From: Gracilaria domingensis
Taxonomy: Eukaryota; Rhodophyta; Florideophyceae; Gracilariales; Gracilariaceae
Reading direction: 5' to 3'
Length of the DNA stretch: 64,000 nt
NCBI GenBank assembly: GCA_022539475.1
Contig: VCMS01000019.1
Location: 186,001-250,000, forward strand
Each line of letters starts with the position of its first letter. Position 1 is the stretch's first letter. The position numbers and the translations under genes are program-made. The notes under the pieces are model-generated. The model was given only the letters and a program-made list of their open reading frames with translations. It was not told the origin of the DNA and did not search any database. Shown in pieces: positions 51,986-63,554 of this stretch.

Positions 51986-52762
51986 TCACTGACCTAATGA
52001 GAGCGCTAGAATGGTGAAACGATTCTCTGCGGGATCAAGCGCCATGAACTTCTCCTTAATTACACATGCTGTATCCTGCAGAACAGTTGCCGGTGTGCTG
52101 GGTCCATGCTTTACGGGGTAATCCTTTCGACCATCCAATTCGTAGAGAGTTCCATCACGCTCTACAAAACATACGAAGTGCACGCCGACTTTTTCATCGG
52201 CACTCGGTGCTGAAGTTTGACCTTGCTGTTTCAACCAAACATCCAAAGCCAGGTCAGTAATCAACCAGAGGTCCTGCAAACAAAACATAAATGATTGCAT
52301 CTATTGCTGACGTACCTGAGCAAATTCCTCATGTATCGAGTCCAACGCATCGTCTTCTTGCAGTTTTACAGCTCGTTGGGAGGCGTCTATTTCTCTCGTG
52401 CTCTTCCAAAACTTATCGAAAAAGGAATTCTCGCGAAGTGGAAAAGCGGAACCAAAAGTATTTAGGGCCGCGTGAAGCACTGCGATCGTTCCGCAAGCAT
52501 TTCCAATAGTTTGTTTGCAGAAGAACGGTTGCTTTGAAGAATCAGTTTCATAGCGAGAAGCGACTTCTGCCTCAGCCGCCACGATTTTATCTGTTAGAGG
52601 AAACAGTAGAATAACAGCGTATTGCGGTGACGGTACCATGTCAAGGAGATCGAGACTCCATACATCACAGAAAGACAGCACTGGAGATAGACCAAGCGCA
52701 TGTCCAAACTTGGTGAGAACCTCGGGATTGGACTCCAGAGGAATCCACCTCTTCGGGGCCAT
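51986..52762 (-). CDS. UCHL3: ubiquitin C-terminal hydrolase UCHL3-like (two exons)
   Basis: Exons 52762-52316 and 52273-51986 join over a 42-bp intron to give 244 residues, close to the 230 of human UCHL3. The start RWIPLESNPEVLTKF is characteristic. Catalytic residues are all present: Gln84 and Cys90 in KQTIGNACG, His181 in VGVHFVCF and Asp196 in LYELDGRK. The enzyme cleaves small adducts or NEDD8/ubiquitin precursors from the C-terminus. The upstream TTG at 52852 is not a credible start. Confidence 0.95.
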
Positions 52763-55700
52763 GTTCGCAGACAATAAACACGATCCTTCGCGAATCTGGC
52801 CGATTAACACAGGTTCACAGCTTGCGATTATATAATGACATGCAATTGTCAAAAGACCTTGCGAAACTTACGTCGACTGTCTTGCTTAGGTTTCCACAGA
52901 AAGCTGCAGATGCATTCCGTTGCAAGAAAGGGAGGAAAGGTTCAGTTCCAGGCCGTTCACAGCGACATCTGTGTCCAGGTGTTCAGTCTACTCAAGCTTG
53001 ATACGTTCGTTTTAAACGCACAACCAATTCGATTGTTGATTAATTCATTTTATCTCGATTTAAATCCAAAAGGCAAAGCGCCTTCAAAAGGCACACTCGG
53101 TTTATCGCTTGACGACTTCAAACAAAAGATGCTCGACAGAGGGCTACCGTCGGTACCGTTGGTATCGTCGATGTAGATACAGGCCTCTTCGATGAGGCTT
53201 TTGCACTTGGTAGGCGATTAATGACAGATCTTTCGCAAAGAAATTGCTCTCTCTCTCTCTCTCTCTCTTTATGGGTATTCTGGCCTAATTCCGACGTAAA
53301 ATATAGCGCTTCTCGTCGAAGAAGCGCTCTCTCGCAAGGAAGGCCAGCACCCTCTCAGGCCACTTTCGAATAATCGCACCAACAGCTAGACCCTGGCGTT
53401 CGCGTGTAGCGCCGGCAAACATAAGCGTCGCGACACATTCCGCCTCGGGCACCTCAGATTCTGAGGCTCAGAATATAGTGCTCCACAGTATTCAGAACTC
53501 CTGGACGGCAAGTGCACACAAGTAGTTTTGTGTGCAAAGAAATTGCATAGTGTCAAAGCCAACTTTGCTCCACTCATGGCGACTACTAGTCAATTCAGGC
53601 CTAGCAGCAGTCAAGCGATGCGCTGTTGATAGTAAGCTTTAATACTGACAATAGTGTACTCTTGCGATAAGTCTTGACTTTGTGAAACGCTGAATAAACC
53701 ACGTGGTCGGAGAGACTTCTCCAGGAAGACAGCTTTAAAACACTGTTTTTCTGGAGAAACCCTTTGTCAGCAATGCGCAGAAGTCGAGAAAGCCAACTGG
53801 CGAAAAGCTCTCAAAAAGCGTTTACTTGCTCACCTGAATTTGTTGGCCTCTATGGAGACTTGATCTCAAGTCCGTTTCACCTCCTTCGTGCAAAAGAAGT
53901 CATGCACACTACGGCATGGGGAATTGCGTGTACTTCAGAAGTACTACTTCTTTACTGCGGATAATAGCCGGGCTATTATAGCCCACAATTACAGGACTAA
54001 TATAACACTGTTGCGTGTACATTTTTGACGTACTGATGTTGAAAGGAAACAAATCCTGCCAAGGAAGCCACCTGAGACAATATCATATACTCATCATGAG
54101 TATGTACGCAGACAGAATTCCAACTGCAGCTGAGAACGGCTGAGTCAACCTTCGTACTCTTGATAATACCTTGTGAGTCACACGTTGTGACCCTACCGTT
54201 TTCCAATCTAAGGACCATATTAAGATCACCGTGGTGTGTTCTCTCGTGATTATGGCAAGAGGGCAAGCCTATCCATCATATCACTGTAACTTGTACGAGT
54301 ACGTGTCTCTCACGAGGGATCAATCGCAATATCGATGCAGATGATTTGCGAACAAAGAAACTTTGAAGCAAGCGATATTCGTATTTGGTTGCTTTCGCCT
54401 TTGCGGAAACGTAGCGGCTGACTCCAGCACTTTTAAAACTCTTGCAAGCAAGAGTTTCAGCTTGCCGGACAGGTTTGATTAATGCATCTTCTTCTTCTTT
54501 AGTATGGTCTGCAACTCCTTATTACGAAGAAGCAGGAAAACTACGCTAATCTAGAGGTAATTTTCTCTCCTTCAGAAGGCCAAAAATTTCGACGGGTATT
54601 GCTGAATCAAGACTAACAGTGGTTTGTCTTTTCGCTCTCTTGAGTTAGGGAGCGTGTCCCGCCGGGATACGCTTGTGAGTGGGCACCGAAAAAGATGAAT
54701 GCATCAATGCATCAATCTTCTTCGTCTTTTTTTGCAGTCATCCAGCTTCATTTCGTGGTCGAACTAAAACGTACTGTAAGTTCTCTCCCGCTAGGAAGGC
54801 TAACAACTTTCATCCACATTGGTTGTTGGCCTCCGAGATCCATCTGCCGATTCATTTTCCCTGATAGCTTACGCGTTCGGACTGTAGCATAAGGCGAAAA
54901 GGAGAGTACCGTCGTACCACGTGCCCGATTGTGTCAATGAATTCATGTTCAACAGGTGAGCTCAAATTTTGCAATAACGGCAGCCGACTCACGAAGGTCA
55001 AACAGGGAAAGAACGAGAGCATCGAATTATGACTAGTTTGTGGTGGACGGTGTTGCAGCTGTGGCAACTTCGAATTGATTGCAAGATCAACTTAATCTGA
55101 ACGCCAAGGAAACGGGTTATTTGAGACAGTCATGAGACCGAACTTGATCACAAGACCTGTTAAAATCGCCACCGTCTAGATGAGAAGCAATGTATTGTTC
55201 ACTCAAATGAGTTACCTGTATAACTTTAGTCCTTAACAAGTCCTCACTCAAGACTTTACAACCAAATATTCGCCTTCATTTGCGGGCGAGCATTTGCTAT
55301 ATACAACTCGACTGGAAACAAATATTAAGAAAAACTACAGAGGCAGACTGTTCCCATCGGAACAGACTTGGGTAAATCGAATACCGATCAGAAGCATAAA
55401 GAAACGCTTACAGAATGAAGGCGCCCCGACGTATTGAACGCATTCGGCAGACTCGCTGAGATCGCAGTATAACAATGTTCATGTCATCATGTTGTGCTCC
55501 AGTGAAATGGCACTGTACTGTCTAGAGAATACAGAGTGTGCAGTACGACTCGTACCATACGAGTCGTTTCATATGCAGCGAGGATTGTGTCATTCCTCCG
55601 AGCGTATCCCTGTTGCCAATCGCACAATGCGCTAGTTACCTTGCAGCATCGGTTAGTGTGGAGCAACCAGCCAGTGTGTCGCGCGCTCTCTCGCCCATTG

Positions 55701-56656
55701 GAAGGGAGGGCAAGTCTTCGTAGAAACAGGGGCTGAAAACCAATGAGACTTCGGTTCTTAGTCCAGTGCGGGATGTGGTTTGCACACAGTCCTCGTGCAC
55801 ATCACTGCGAAGTGCATTGCGCAGTCATTGTAGTTGGAATGGGTGGCGGAAGTAATGTAGGAACGAGACTGGTACAATATCTATTTTAATAGGCACATGG
55901 AGTGGTTTACCGATGTCAATAGCGGTGGTACACGTACAGAGTCTGTAAAGACAGGACACCGTAGCGTACTGCGAGGCTTGTGCTGGTCACAAGAGAATGT
56001 GAGCACCCTGACAAAGCTGGAAGCGACGGCGGCGGAATTCGATGACACACGCATTCACATAACGTTTTAGACAGCGTCTTCAACAAAGCATGATCACGAT
56101 GATGATGGGAGGTCCGCGCCATCACTATTGTGGGGGTGTGGGTGGGTGCAACGTACATGAACTGCTGCGGGTCTGCACCTTTAGCGGAACATACAGCCTA
56201 TAAACCAGCACCGATGCACATGCACCTTTGGTGCAGTTACAGGGGTAAGTACGACGGTGCAGATCCGGTGCAATACGCGCGGCGGAAGATCGCGGCGGTA
56301 AATTGTAGCGCGGGAGGCGGGTTGACGGTTAGACTGAGCCGCATTAAAACCCTAAGTGGAGGCGTATGATATGGGCGCGCCAAGCTCAACGCGCGGCGGC
56401 ACATACAAACAGCAATTACGTGCTGCGCCCATGGCACCCGACGCGCGCGCGCGCATTAAAAACACGCGTCGCGTCTTGGCGGGAGGGCTGCCGACTGCGC
56501 GCGGCCGCCGCCTCGATACCATTCGTCCAGACGACGCGGCCGTCTATCTTGGGCGCTGCGTCTACAGTACTTGTCCTTCCCGCGTGTTGTGACGCCGCAG
56601 CTTGTGTCAACTCCGTGCCATAAGCAGCCGCGCCCCCGCGGCCGTTCGTCTTCTCC
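52763..56656. other. 3.9-kb gene-poor spacer
   Basis: No gene is supported. It contains a CT microsatellite with the dispersed motif (53247-53277), a hairpin (53305-53328), a 19-bp palindrome (53961-53979), and a CpG-dense island (about 56,250-56,656) at the armadillo-gene promoter. The 113-residue frame at 52835-53176 is unconvincing. Confidence 0.5.
53247..53277 (+). repeat. CT microsatellite ending in dispersed motif
   Basis: (CT)11 followed directly by TTTATGGGTA; the same motif after a CT-rich run occurs at 4446-4455 and 38258-38267. Confidence 0.8.
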
Positions 56657-59425
56657 ATGCAGCGCGCGCCTCTTTCGGGCTCGCAGTCGTCGCCCACCCT
56701 CATGGATCAGTCTGCCGCGCCGCCGCGCGTGCGCCGCCGTCTGCGCTTCGGCTCGCTGCTTTCGCGCCGCTTCTCGCATCTGTTCTCGCCGCGGCGGGAC
56801 GCTTCCAAGGACCCCTCTTCGTCGCGTCGTGCGTCTTCACCCGCCGTGTCTGTCACGCAAGCCGAGCCTAGCACGCCCTCTTTGCCCCACCTACACCATT
56901 CTCAGCCCCCTTCTTCGCACAACGTCCGCTCCGAGCCGTCGCATAGGCTCAGGTCCCTGCTGGCCGCCGCGCGCTCCGCTGCCGAGAATGACGACGATTC
57001 GGCGCGAAGTGGTGACCGTTCGCTTACCGGCTCCTCGCGAAAGTCCATCCCCTTGTCTCCGCTTACCGGCACATCTCCTTCGGATTCCACTGTTGGCTCT
57101 GCAACCCCGTGGGACAGGAAGGACGACCAATCTTCGTCGCCTGTGAGCTCGCCGCCGAGCGCCCGTGCCGTGCGCTTCGAGGCAGACAGAATCAAGCCTT
57201 CTGATCATCTATTGTCTCAAACACATCAAACCAACAGCCCTTCTTCACCGGCCGCCGACCCTGGCCCGAACACAACGCCTCCTGTCACGTTTTCGCAAGA
57301 CGACTCTCAGATCCAGAGTCCCACTCTCACTCCACAATCCCCGGAGCTTCAGTACGCTGCGGCCCGCACCGTCGTGGATTCCGATACGTTGAACGTGGAA
57401 ACCCGTCCGTCGCTTGTTAGCAGCTCTGATTCCGACTCGGATCAAAGCTTCCCATCCGCACAAAATGAGATATCCTCTCCAAATGTCAAGGATCCCACCC
57501 CGACAAGTATGTCTCAACCCCATTCATACAAACAGCGGTCGGGGCTTCGTCGAAGCCCTTTGCGCCCACCTTCCCATTCACGTGCCCCAAAGTCTATTGG
57601 TGTGCCTACCGCATTGCGCTTCGATGATGTGGATCCTCAAGAGACCAGATCTGTGCACGCCAGCAGCTCCAATGCCAAACCACCACTCCCACCGCCCAAG
57701 GCATCACAACGGCAACGTCCGAAGGTTACATTGCTTCAACCGCACACCACTATTCCGGAGAGGAGAGACGATGCCCCACCTTCCGTACTCGAGACCGCCG
57801 CTCCGTTGGACAACTCACCAACAGAGGACTATGCCAGCATCAGCGAAAGAGGAGAAAGGGTTGCTACTGCTTTTGAGCGTCTGGGAAAACAAACCGACGA
57901 GTATCCAGAAACCCCGTCCGAGTTGGCTGGTGGTTTGAGCCCAAAGGAGGTTATCATTCCTTTGATTATAGAGGCAATGCGTCAGCATCGTAATGACCCC
58001 AAAGTAGCTGATCGTGCTTTGACTATTCTGAGACGCTTGACTGTTTCTGAGAACTGTCGAAGATGCATAGGCGACAATGGAGGCATTGAAGCGGTAGTGG
58101 AAATCATGAGAGCTCATTCTCTACGTGCTGGTATTCAGACTCAAGGATGCCTAACATTGGCCAATCTTGCTTATCGCAACCGCAGCAACAAAGAAGCGGT
58201 AATGAAATGCAGCGGTCTCAAAGTAGTCGTGGGGTCGCTTTCAGCACATCCAAACGTGGAACAAATCCAGGCATGGGGGTGTCTTGCTATTCGGAACTTT
58301 ACAAACAGGTCAGATGCCGGAGAACAAGAGACATCCGTCGCATCTGGCGCTGTGGAGGTACTACTGTCGGCCCTAGAAAGATACGCCGGCTCAGAGACGG
58401 TGCAGAACAATGCGTTGATTGCGCTGACCAACATTGCGAGTCGTTCTCCGTATGGTATGGAGCGTTTGCGGACAGCTGGTGGCATCCAAGTACTTGTGTC
58501 ATCGTTGAAGTATAACCTGCACTCCGTGAAGCTGGCAGAAGTCGGCATGTCACTCACCCGCGTTGTGGCTGAAGACGACCGAAACAAGGAGCTGTTCGGT
58601 CAAGCAGGCGGCATTCAGGCCATGACCGCCGTCATGGACACTCATCATGGACATCTGGCTATCAGTGTGAAGGGCTGTGCTGCGGTAAGACATCTAGCGT
58701 TCCGTCGCAAGAATCGTGAGATTATGGGCAGTTGTGGCATAATTAGGACCCTTGTGTGCGTTATGAACGAATGTACCACTGCTTCTCCGGACGGGGTGTG
58801 TTACTTTTTGAAGGCTTTATGTAATGTAACGTTTGACTCTTTGGCAAGCAAGACTTATGCTGGAAGATGTGGGGCTGTCGAAGCTACCTTACGTATCATG
58901 TCTGACAGCTCATACAGGGAGATAGGTCGGGTTGTTGAAGATGCCTGTCGCCTCTTACGTAACCTCTTGGATGGCGTATCTCAAAATCAACGCAATATGA
59001 TGAAACACAGAGGAACTGTGGTTGTCCTTGGTGCGGCCCGTGGGCATGGTGAAGCCCTTGCCGGGGTTGCTGAGCACAGCGTAGCCATATTTGTTAATAT
59101 GGTAACAAATCGCGGTTTCGCGTCACAGCTGCAAGAAGGCAGCGGTGACGTGAGTCAATTAGCGAGGAAGCTCCGGAAGGCTCATGAAGGGAACCCACGA
59201 GTGGAAACACAAGTGAGTAATCTTGTACAGGCTCTTGAGAGAGACGTGCGTTCTGTTGCTAGTGTGGGAAGTACAGAACTTCGGGATTGGAGGACGAAGT
59301 CGAGCATGGAGCGTGCACTACGCCCTGTAAGATCCTTGCACAGAGGGCGTCATGGCGATGACCAAGGAACAAGATTACAGAGATTGCGTTCAATGCCTTT
59401 ACCATTGGTCAGAAACCGCAGTTGA
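56657..59425 (+). CDS. armadillo-repeat protein
   Basis: 922 residues, single exon, from ATG 56657. Residues 1-420 are disordered (Ser, Pro, Arg, Thr-rich). From about 430 to 870 a run of armadillo repeats is visible: units of about 42 residues with the NGGIEAVVEIMRAH...IQTQGCLTLANLAY pattern, then GLKVVVGSL, GAVEVLLSAL, GGIQVLVSSL, GGIQAMTAVM, GIIRTLVCVM and GAVEATLRIM. Such solenoids bind proteins; the partner is unknown. The C-terminal 50 residues are basic. The long N-terminal tail suggests phospho-regulation, an inference only. Confidence 0.85.
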   Translation: MQRAPLSGSQSSPTLMDQSAAPPRVRRRLRFGSLLSRRFSHLFSPRRDASKDPSSSRRASSPAVSVTQAEPSTPSLPHLHHSQPPSSHNVRSEPSHRLRSLLAAARSAAENDDDSARSGDRSLTGSSRKSIPLSPLTGTSPSDSTVGSATPWDRKDDQSSSPVSSPPSARAVRFEADRIKPSDHLLSQTHQTNSPSSPAADPGPNTTPPVTFSQDDSQIQSPTLTPQSPELQYAAARTVVDSDTLNVETRPSLVSSSDSDSDQSFPSAQNEISSPNVKDPTPTSMSQPHSYKQRSGLRRSPLRPPSHSRAPKSIGVPTALRFDDVDPQETRSVHASSSNAKPPLPPPKASQRQRPKVTLLQPHTTIPERRDDAPPSVLETAAPLDNSPTEDYASISERGERVATAFERLGKQTDEYPETPSELAGGLSPKEVIIPLIIEAMRQHRNDPKVADRALTILRRLTVSENCRRCIGDNGGIEAVVEIMRAHSLRAGIQTQGCLTLANLAYRNRSNKEAVMKCSGLKVVVGSLSAHPNVEQIQAWGCLAIRNFTNRSDAGEQETSVASGAVEVLLSALERYAGSETVQNNALIALTNIASRSPYGMERLRTAGGIQVLVSSLKYNLHSVKLAEVGMSLTRVVAEDDRNKELFGQAGGIQAMTAVMDTHHGHLAISVKGCAAVRHLAFRRKNREIMGSCGIIRTLVCVMNECTTASPDGVCYFLKALCNVTFDSLASKTYAGRCGAVEATLRIMSDSSYREIGRVVEDACRLLRNLLDGVSQNQRNMMKHRGTVVVLGAARGHGEALAGVAEHSVAIFVNMVTNRGFASQLQEGSGDVSQLARKLRKAHEGNPRVETQVSNLVQALERDVRSVASVGSTELRDWRTKSSMERALRPVRSLHRGRHGDDQGTRLQRLRSMPLPLVRNRS

Positions 59426-60798
59426 TCAACGGACTGTTCCTATTTACACGTCTTCTTCGCTAGAGGTATTCGCGGCAATGCGTTCGTCGGTAATATGTCG
59501 GTTCCCGTGAATTTGCTGCATTATCACATCATGGATGAATCCAGTTGCTCGTCTTGTACATTGATAAACGAGACTGAACCTGTTGAGTGGTTGTGCGTGA
59601 GCATTATGATTAAGAAGAGACTGTTCCCCTTAGCGTGTTATACATTGAGCATTTAAGACAAACAAGAGGGCTAGCCGTCTTACTCGTTTAGGATGACCAA
59701 TGCACAAGATGCCAAGTTAAGCTTACAAAGGCTTGACCTTCAAACCTGTTGAACTAGCCCTTTTTAGCCTTCAGTATGTGTCCTAATTTGGAGAGAGTGA
59801 TGAGACGCTTTCTCCCTGGCGTTACTCAGCGTAGTGCGATGGATTAGTTCGCACAGCTGCAATTCTTTTCTACTCGTCATTGATCTTCTCGTTTTAAAGA
59901 AGCATGTGAGTCAATTCGATCTGCGCGGCGGTTGGTTAAGAACCGCAACGCTTGTAACACCTCTCCCGACACCAGTAGAGAAGCGATCGGTTGAGAGTTG
60001 GACTGTACAATTTGGTATACACTTACCGGATAGCCCAGTGTGTCAGGCCCTGTCTTAACAAGCGTTACGAGTACAAGGAGAAAGTACTAGGTCTATCAAG
60101 GTATTTTCGATCGTGAGCGTTTCACTTCTAACACATCGCCGATCGAGTCTCCGTATCACTGAACTCTTCAGCGTGCCTTGTGATTGAGATACGATACCTG
60201 CGTGTACGAGCTCTATAAATCAATACTTTGAGCAGATGTAGAAAATCTACGTTAGAACATGCAGTCGTCGAAAGAGTATTTCCGAGAAGCTCTACTGAGT
60301 AGAGTTTAATACTCTTCTGTCGGTTTGGCAAATGTGTATCTAGATTGTTTTCCAGTGATGCACAGAACTCAACGTCTACCATTATGCAGGAACACATTTT
60401 TTCTGTGTTTGCTCATTTCCTATCAATGAAATGCTCCCGAAGAAGAATCTTTCTCGCTGCGAACTTCAAAAGAGCCCCAAACCCAAGTTTCCGAATTCAG
60501 CAAACGAGGATCGAATATACCAAGGGTACGAACTATAGTAGAGTTGCAAAGACCTTAGGATTGAATTGAACCGGATCTAGAAGGTCTTGCGCTTGCGCAT
60601 CAGATCAGACAAGGGGGCGCAGTGCTCTTTGTGCTCTTTGTGGTTCCTGTAACTAAGTCAGTCACCCACGGAGAGAGAGCGTACCATAACATTCGCAGGG
60701 AAGTGGGCAAGCGAGTCATGAGTTGATCATCTCACCTTCGTCATTATTGCGCCGCACGCTGCGCCCAAATACAGTCAACTGCCACTGGCCAATGCGCA
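59426..60798. other. gene-free spacer
   Basis: No coding signal recognised. Confidence 0.45.
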
Positions 60799-61749
60799 AT
60801 GTGCAAAACACCGGCAACGTGCGTCGGTAGCAGCCGCGGAGTCAGCCTATCGAACGGATTGCTCACTCGTCTTCGCAAACACTACAACACAACCGCTGGT
60901 TTAGCTTACTTAAGTCTTCACCGAATATTTATTTCCATCCCGCAGGAAGGCGCAACGCGTTACAGGGAGGCCTCTGGAACCAGCTTAAGCGCTTCAGCGA
61001 TACGCCAAACGTATACCCTCGTACTTTCATTCTCGAAACAAACAACAGAAACCTCCATGGAACGAAGCCCACACCGAAAATATGACGCAATAATAATTCC
61101 AGGAGGAGGGTTGGAAGCGCAAACAGCTCTACCTCAGCCATGGGTACGAGCCCGTCTTGACGCAGCTCTAGAACTGCACCATCAGACAAAGTATTTCATC
61201 GTACTTTCTCGCGGCACTACGCATAAACCACCACCTCGCGACACTCAAGGGTACAGCATCGACGAAGCGGCTGCAAGTGCAAAGTACTTGCTGGACAACG
61301 GAGTCAGAGATGCGGAAAGAATCTTGATGGACAGGTGGTCATTTGACACCATTGGCAACGTTTACTTCGCACGTACTATGTTGTGTGAGCCGATGAAGCT
61401 CAAACGTATTTGTGTCATCACAAGCGTGTTTCACATGCCTCGAACACGTGCCATTTTTGAATGGATCTTCAGCTTGGATGGGCACCACTCAGAGATTGAC
61501 TATGTGGTAACCGAAGACAGAGGTATGTCTGCCGAACAGAGCGCAGCTCGAATTGAAAAAGAGCAGCAGAGCTTGAAGAAATTAAGCCGCTCTACCATAC
61601 CGACTGTGCAAACCATGGAAGACCTTGCTCAGTTTGTGTTTGTCGCGCATGGGGCGTACAATTCTCAGACTATGCAACAGTTAGTTCCCGCTTCCGTGCC
61701 CAGTAGAGATGACGAAGGCAACGGTTCAGAACTATTGAGTACTTATTGA
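60799..61749 (+). CDS. DUF218 (YdcF/ElyC-like) family protein
   Basis: 316 residues from ATG 60799; a second ATG at 61057 (MERSPHRKYDAII) would give 230 and coincides with the domain start. The DUF218 fold reads YDAIIIPGGG, a VLSRGTTHKPPP loop, DEAAASAKYLLDNGV, DRWSFDTIGNVYFAR and ICVITSVFHMPRTRAIFE, all conserved family positions. Bacterial members act in envelope biogenesis; the biochemical function in eukaryotes is unknown. The first 86 residues could be a targeting peptide. Confidence 0.8.
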   Translation: MCKTPATCVGSSRGVSLSNGLLTRLRKHYNTTAGLAYLSLHRIFISIPQEGATRYREASGTSLSASAIRQTYTLVLSFSKQTTETSMERSPHRKYDAIIIPGGGLEAQTALPQPWVRARLDAALELHHQTKYFIVLSRGTTHKPPPRDTQGYSIDEAAASAKYLLDNGVRDAERILMDRWSFDTIGNVYFARTMLCEPMKLKRICVITSVFHMPRTRAIFEWIFSLDGHHSEIDYVVTEDRGMSAEQSAARIEKEQQSLKKLSRSTIPTVQTMEDLAQFVFVAHGAYNSQTMQQLVPASVPSRDDEGNGSELLSTY

Positions 61750-61943
61750 CTGGCATATCGGAACCGGAGACATAAGAACCCCTCCAGCTGAAAGCCAAGC
61801 AGGCAAGTTTTGTTCTTCATGCGGAGAGAGAAAAATAAGGCACCTCGCGAACAAACCTCCTCGACCTTCATACTAGGATTGGAGCCTTCTTACCCACGAT
61901 AAGGATGTATAGACATAGTGCGGGTGAAGCGATAAACAGCCTT

Positions 61944-63272
61944 TTATTGCAAGTTGTCTGGTAGCATGTCAGTCTCATAGAACAGAAGTTGCCGTTTTTC
62001 TGTCTCGCCTGGTTCGGTGACATTCTGTACAACTTCCTTGGCGGCAGGAAAGCGGAATGGATGTTTGCGGATATTCAGATACTGTCGTTTCGGGGACTAC
62101 AGAGCGCAACGAGAAACATAAACATGTGAGAATAACTGAGAAGTGCAGAGCAGATTGATGTTAGCTTGTTAACGTACCGGATCATTCATGATACCTGGGT
62201 AGTTGTCAAACAACAGGTACTTGATGTTCTGGGCCTTTGACTTGACAAAAAAGTTCCAAATGCGACCATAGGCGATATGTGGTAGCACGTCCCATGCAAA
62301 GAGCAATTGGGTATCTTCTGCGAATCCTGTTCTCCACCATTGATCAGGAGCAAATTCGACATACGAGAGTCCTGCGAGCTTCTCCTTTGCGAGGGGCAGC
62401 TCGTCAGCATTTGTATTGCAATAATACTTAAAACCCCATAACTCATTACCAGCCTTTTTCACAATGGGCGGCATCCATTCCAAATTGTTAGCACAAGAGA
62501 TATCGTACACAGAACGAATCTTGTACTTCTTGAGGAACTTGTAAAACATGAGACACACGCGTTCGGCTTCCGGCGGACATGTTACGTTTGTAGAACCTTC
62601 GCTGTCTTTGGTGTCCTGAAACCACTGCCAGAAATTCTCGCCCGCACCGGGGTCTGCACCATGCTGTGGGTTGGGTAGTGGGCGCTTTTGCGCGGACGAA
62701 GATGGTTGCGGCTTAGACGAGGCCTCATCAACATCGGCAGCAAGCTTCTCCATTTTGGCGAGAGACGACGAGACAGCACTGTGGCTACCATGAGAGTGGC
62801 GCTTGTGGAGCGGATGAAATGAGGGCGAAGGCGGTGTCTGTTCGTCATCAGCGGCGCTGCGCAGCTGCGACGTCGATGGGGGCATTGTGGACGACGAAAG
62901 CTTCTGCAGTGAAGCCAGTCTAGACGCGATAGAAGGCGGTGAGACAGCAGCCTTCGCGACAATATTATGGTTTGCAGCGGTGGCCTGCGGAGTACTGGAA
63001 GCAATCGAAGAAGAAGAAGCCGCATTCGCAGCCGGCGACGTAGCAGCAGCCGGCGCAGGCGCGGCAACTGGCGGCGGCGAAGCAACATTCCGGGCAGAAA
63101 CGGGCGCTTTGGAAGGGACAGGCGGCCGTAGCACAACCATCTCGTAACAAAGAAGGAAGAAGAAGAGCGCGGCAGCGAGAGCACGCGGCGCGTTCGACCG
63201 CTGACGACGCAGCTTTGCAGCTCGACGACGACGCGTATGCGAGGAGTACATGGCGTCGCCCATGCTCGCCAT
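61944..63272 (-). CDS. type II membrane methyltransferase-like protein (two exons)
   Basis: Exons 63272-62178 and 62096-61944 join in phase over an 81-bp intron, giving 415 residues. A basic N-terminus is followed by one membrane helix (ALAAALFFFLLCYEMVVL) at about 31-49, then a long Ala/Ser/Pro-rich stem to about 240, as in Golgi glycosyl-modifying enzymes. The luminal domain reads FWQWFQDTKDSE, YDISCANNLEWMPPIV (position of the SAM loop), LLFAWDVLPH and LLFDNYPGIMNDP, with the second exon adding NIRKHPFRFP and LLFYETDMLP. The pattern fits a Rossmann SAM-dependent methyltransferase with a non-canonical loop. A role in cell-wall polysaccharide methylation is inference. Divergent from SLY1 by 282 bp. 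Confidence 0.7.
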
Positions 63273-63554
63273 GACGTCGACGAAGACGGCGCGACGCCAC
63301 GCCGACCAAGGCGTCGCCCATTCTTCCGTGCCGCGCCCGAGCGCCGTGCGGCAATTGAAGTGGCGCGCTGACGCGGAGCCTTGCAATTATGGGCGATGCT
63401 GTCGCTGCGAGCTGGCGCCGATGACGCGTTCGGTAATGCGCGCGTGCGCGCCGTGAGCTGATCCAAAGTGGCCGCGGTGCGCGCGCAGCTGCGGCGCATC
63501 CGCTCATTGCGCACGATCGCCACCCGCGTTGAGCCGCGTCGCCTTCGCCGCGCC

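Noticed and set aside
52835-53176. 113-residue plus-strand frame after UCHL3
   Set aside because: Lies over the UCHL3 promoter side with no domain and mixed composition.
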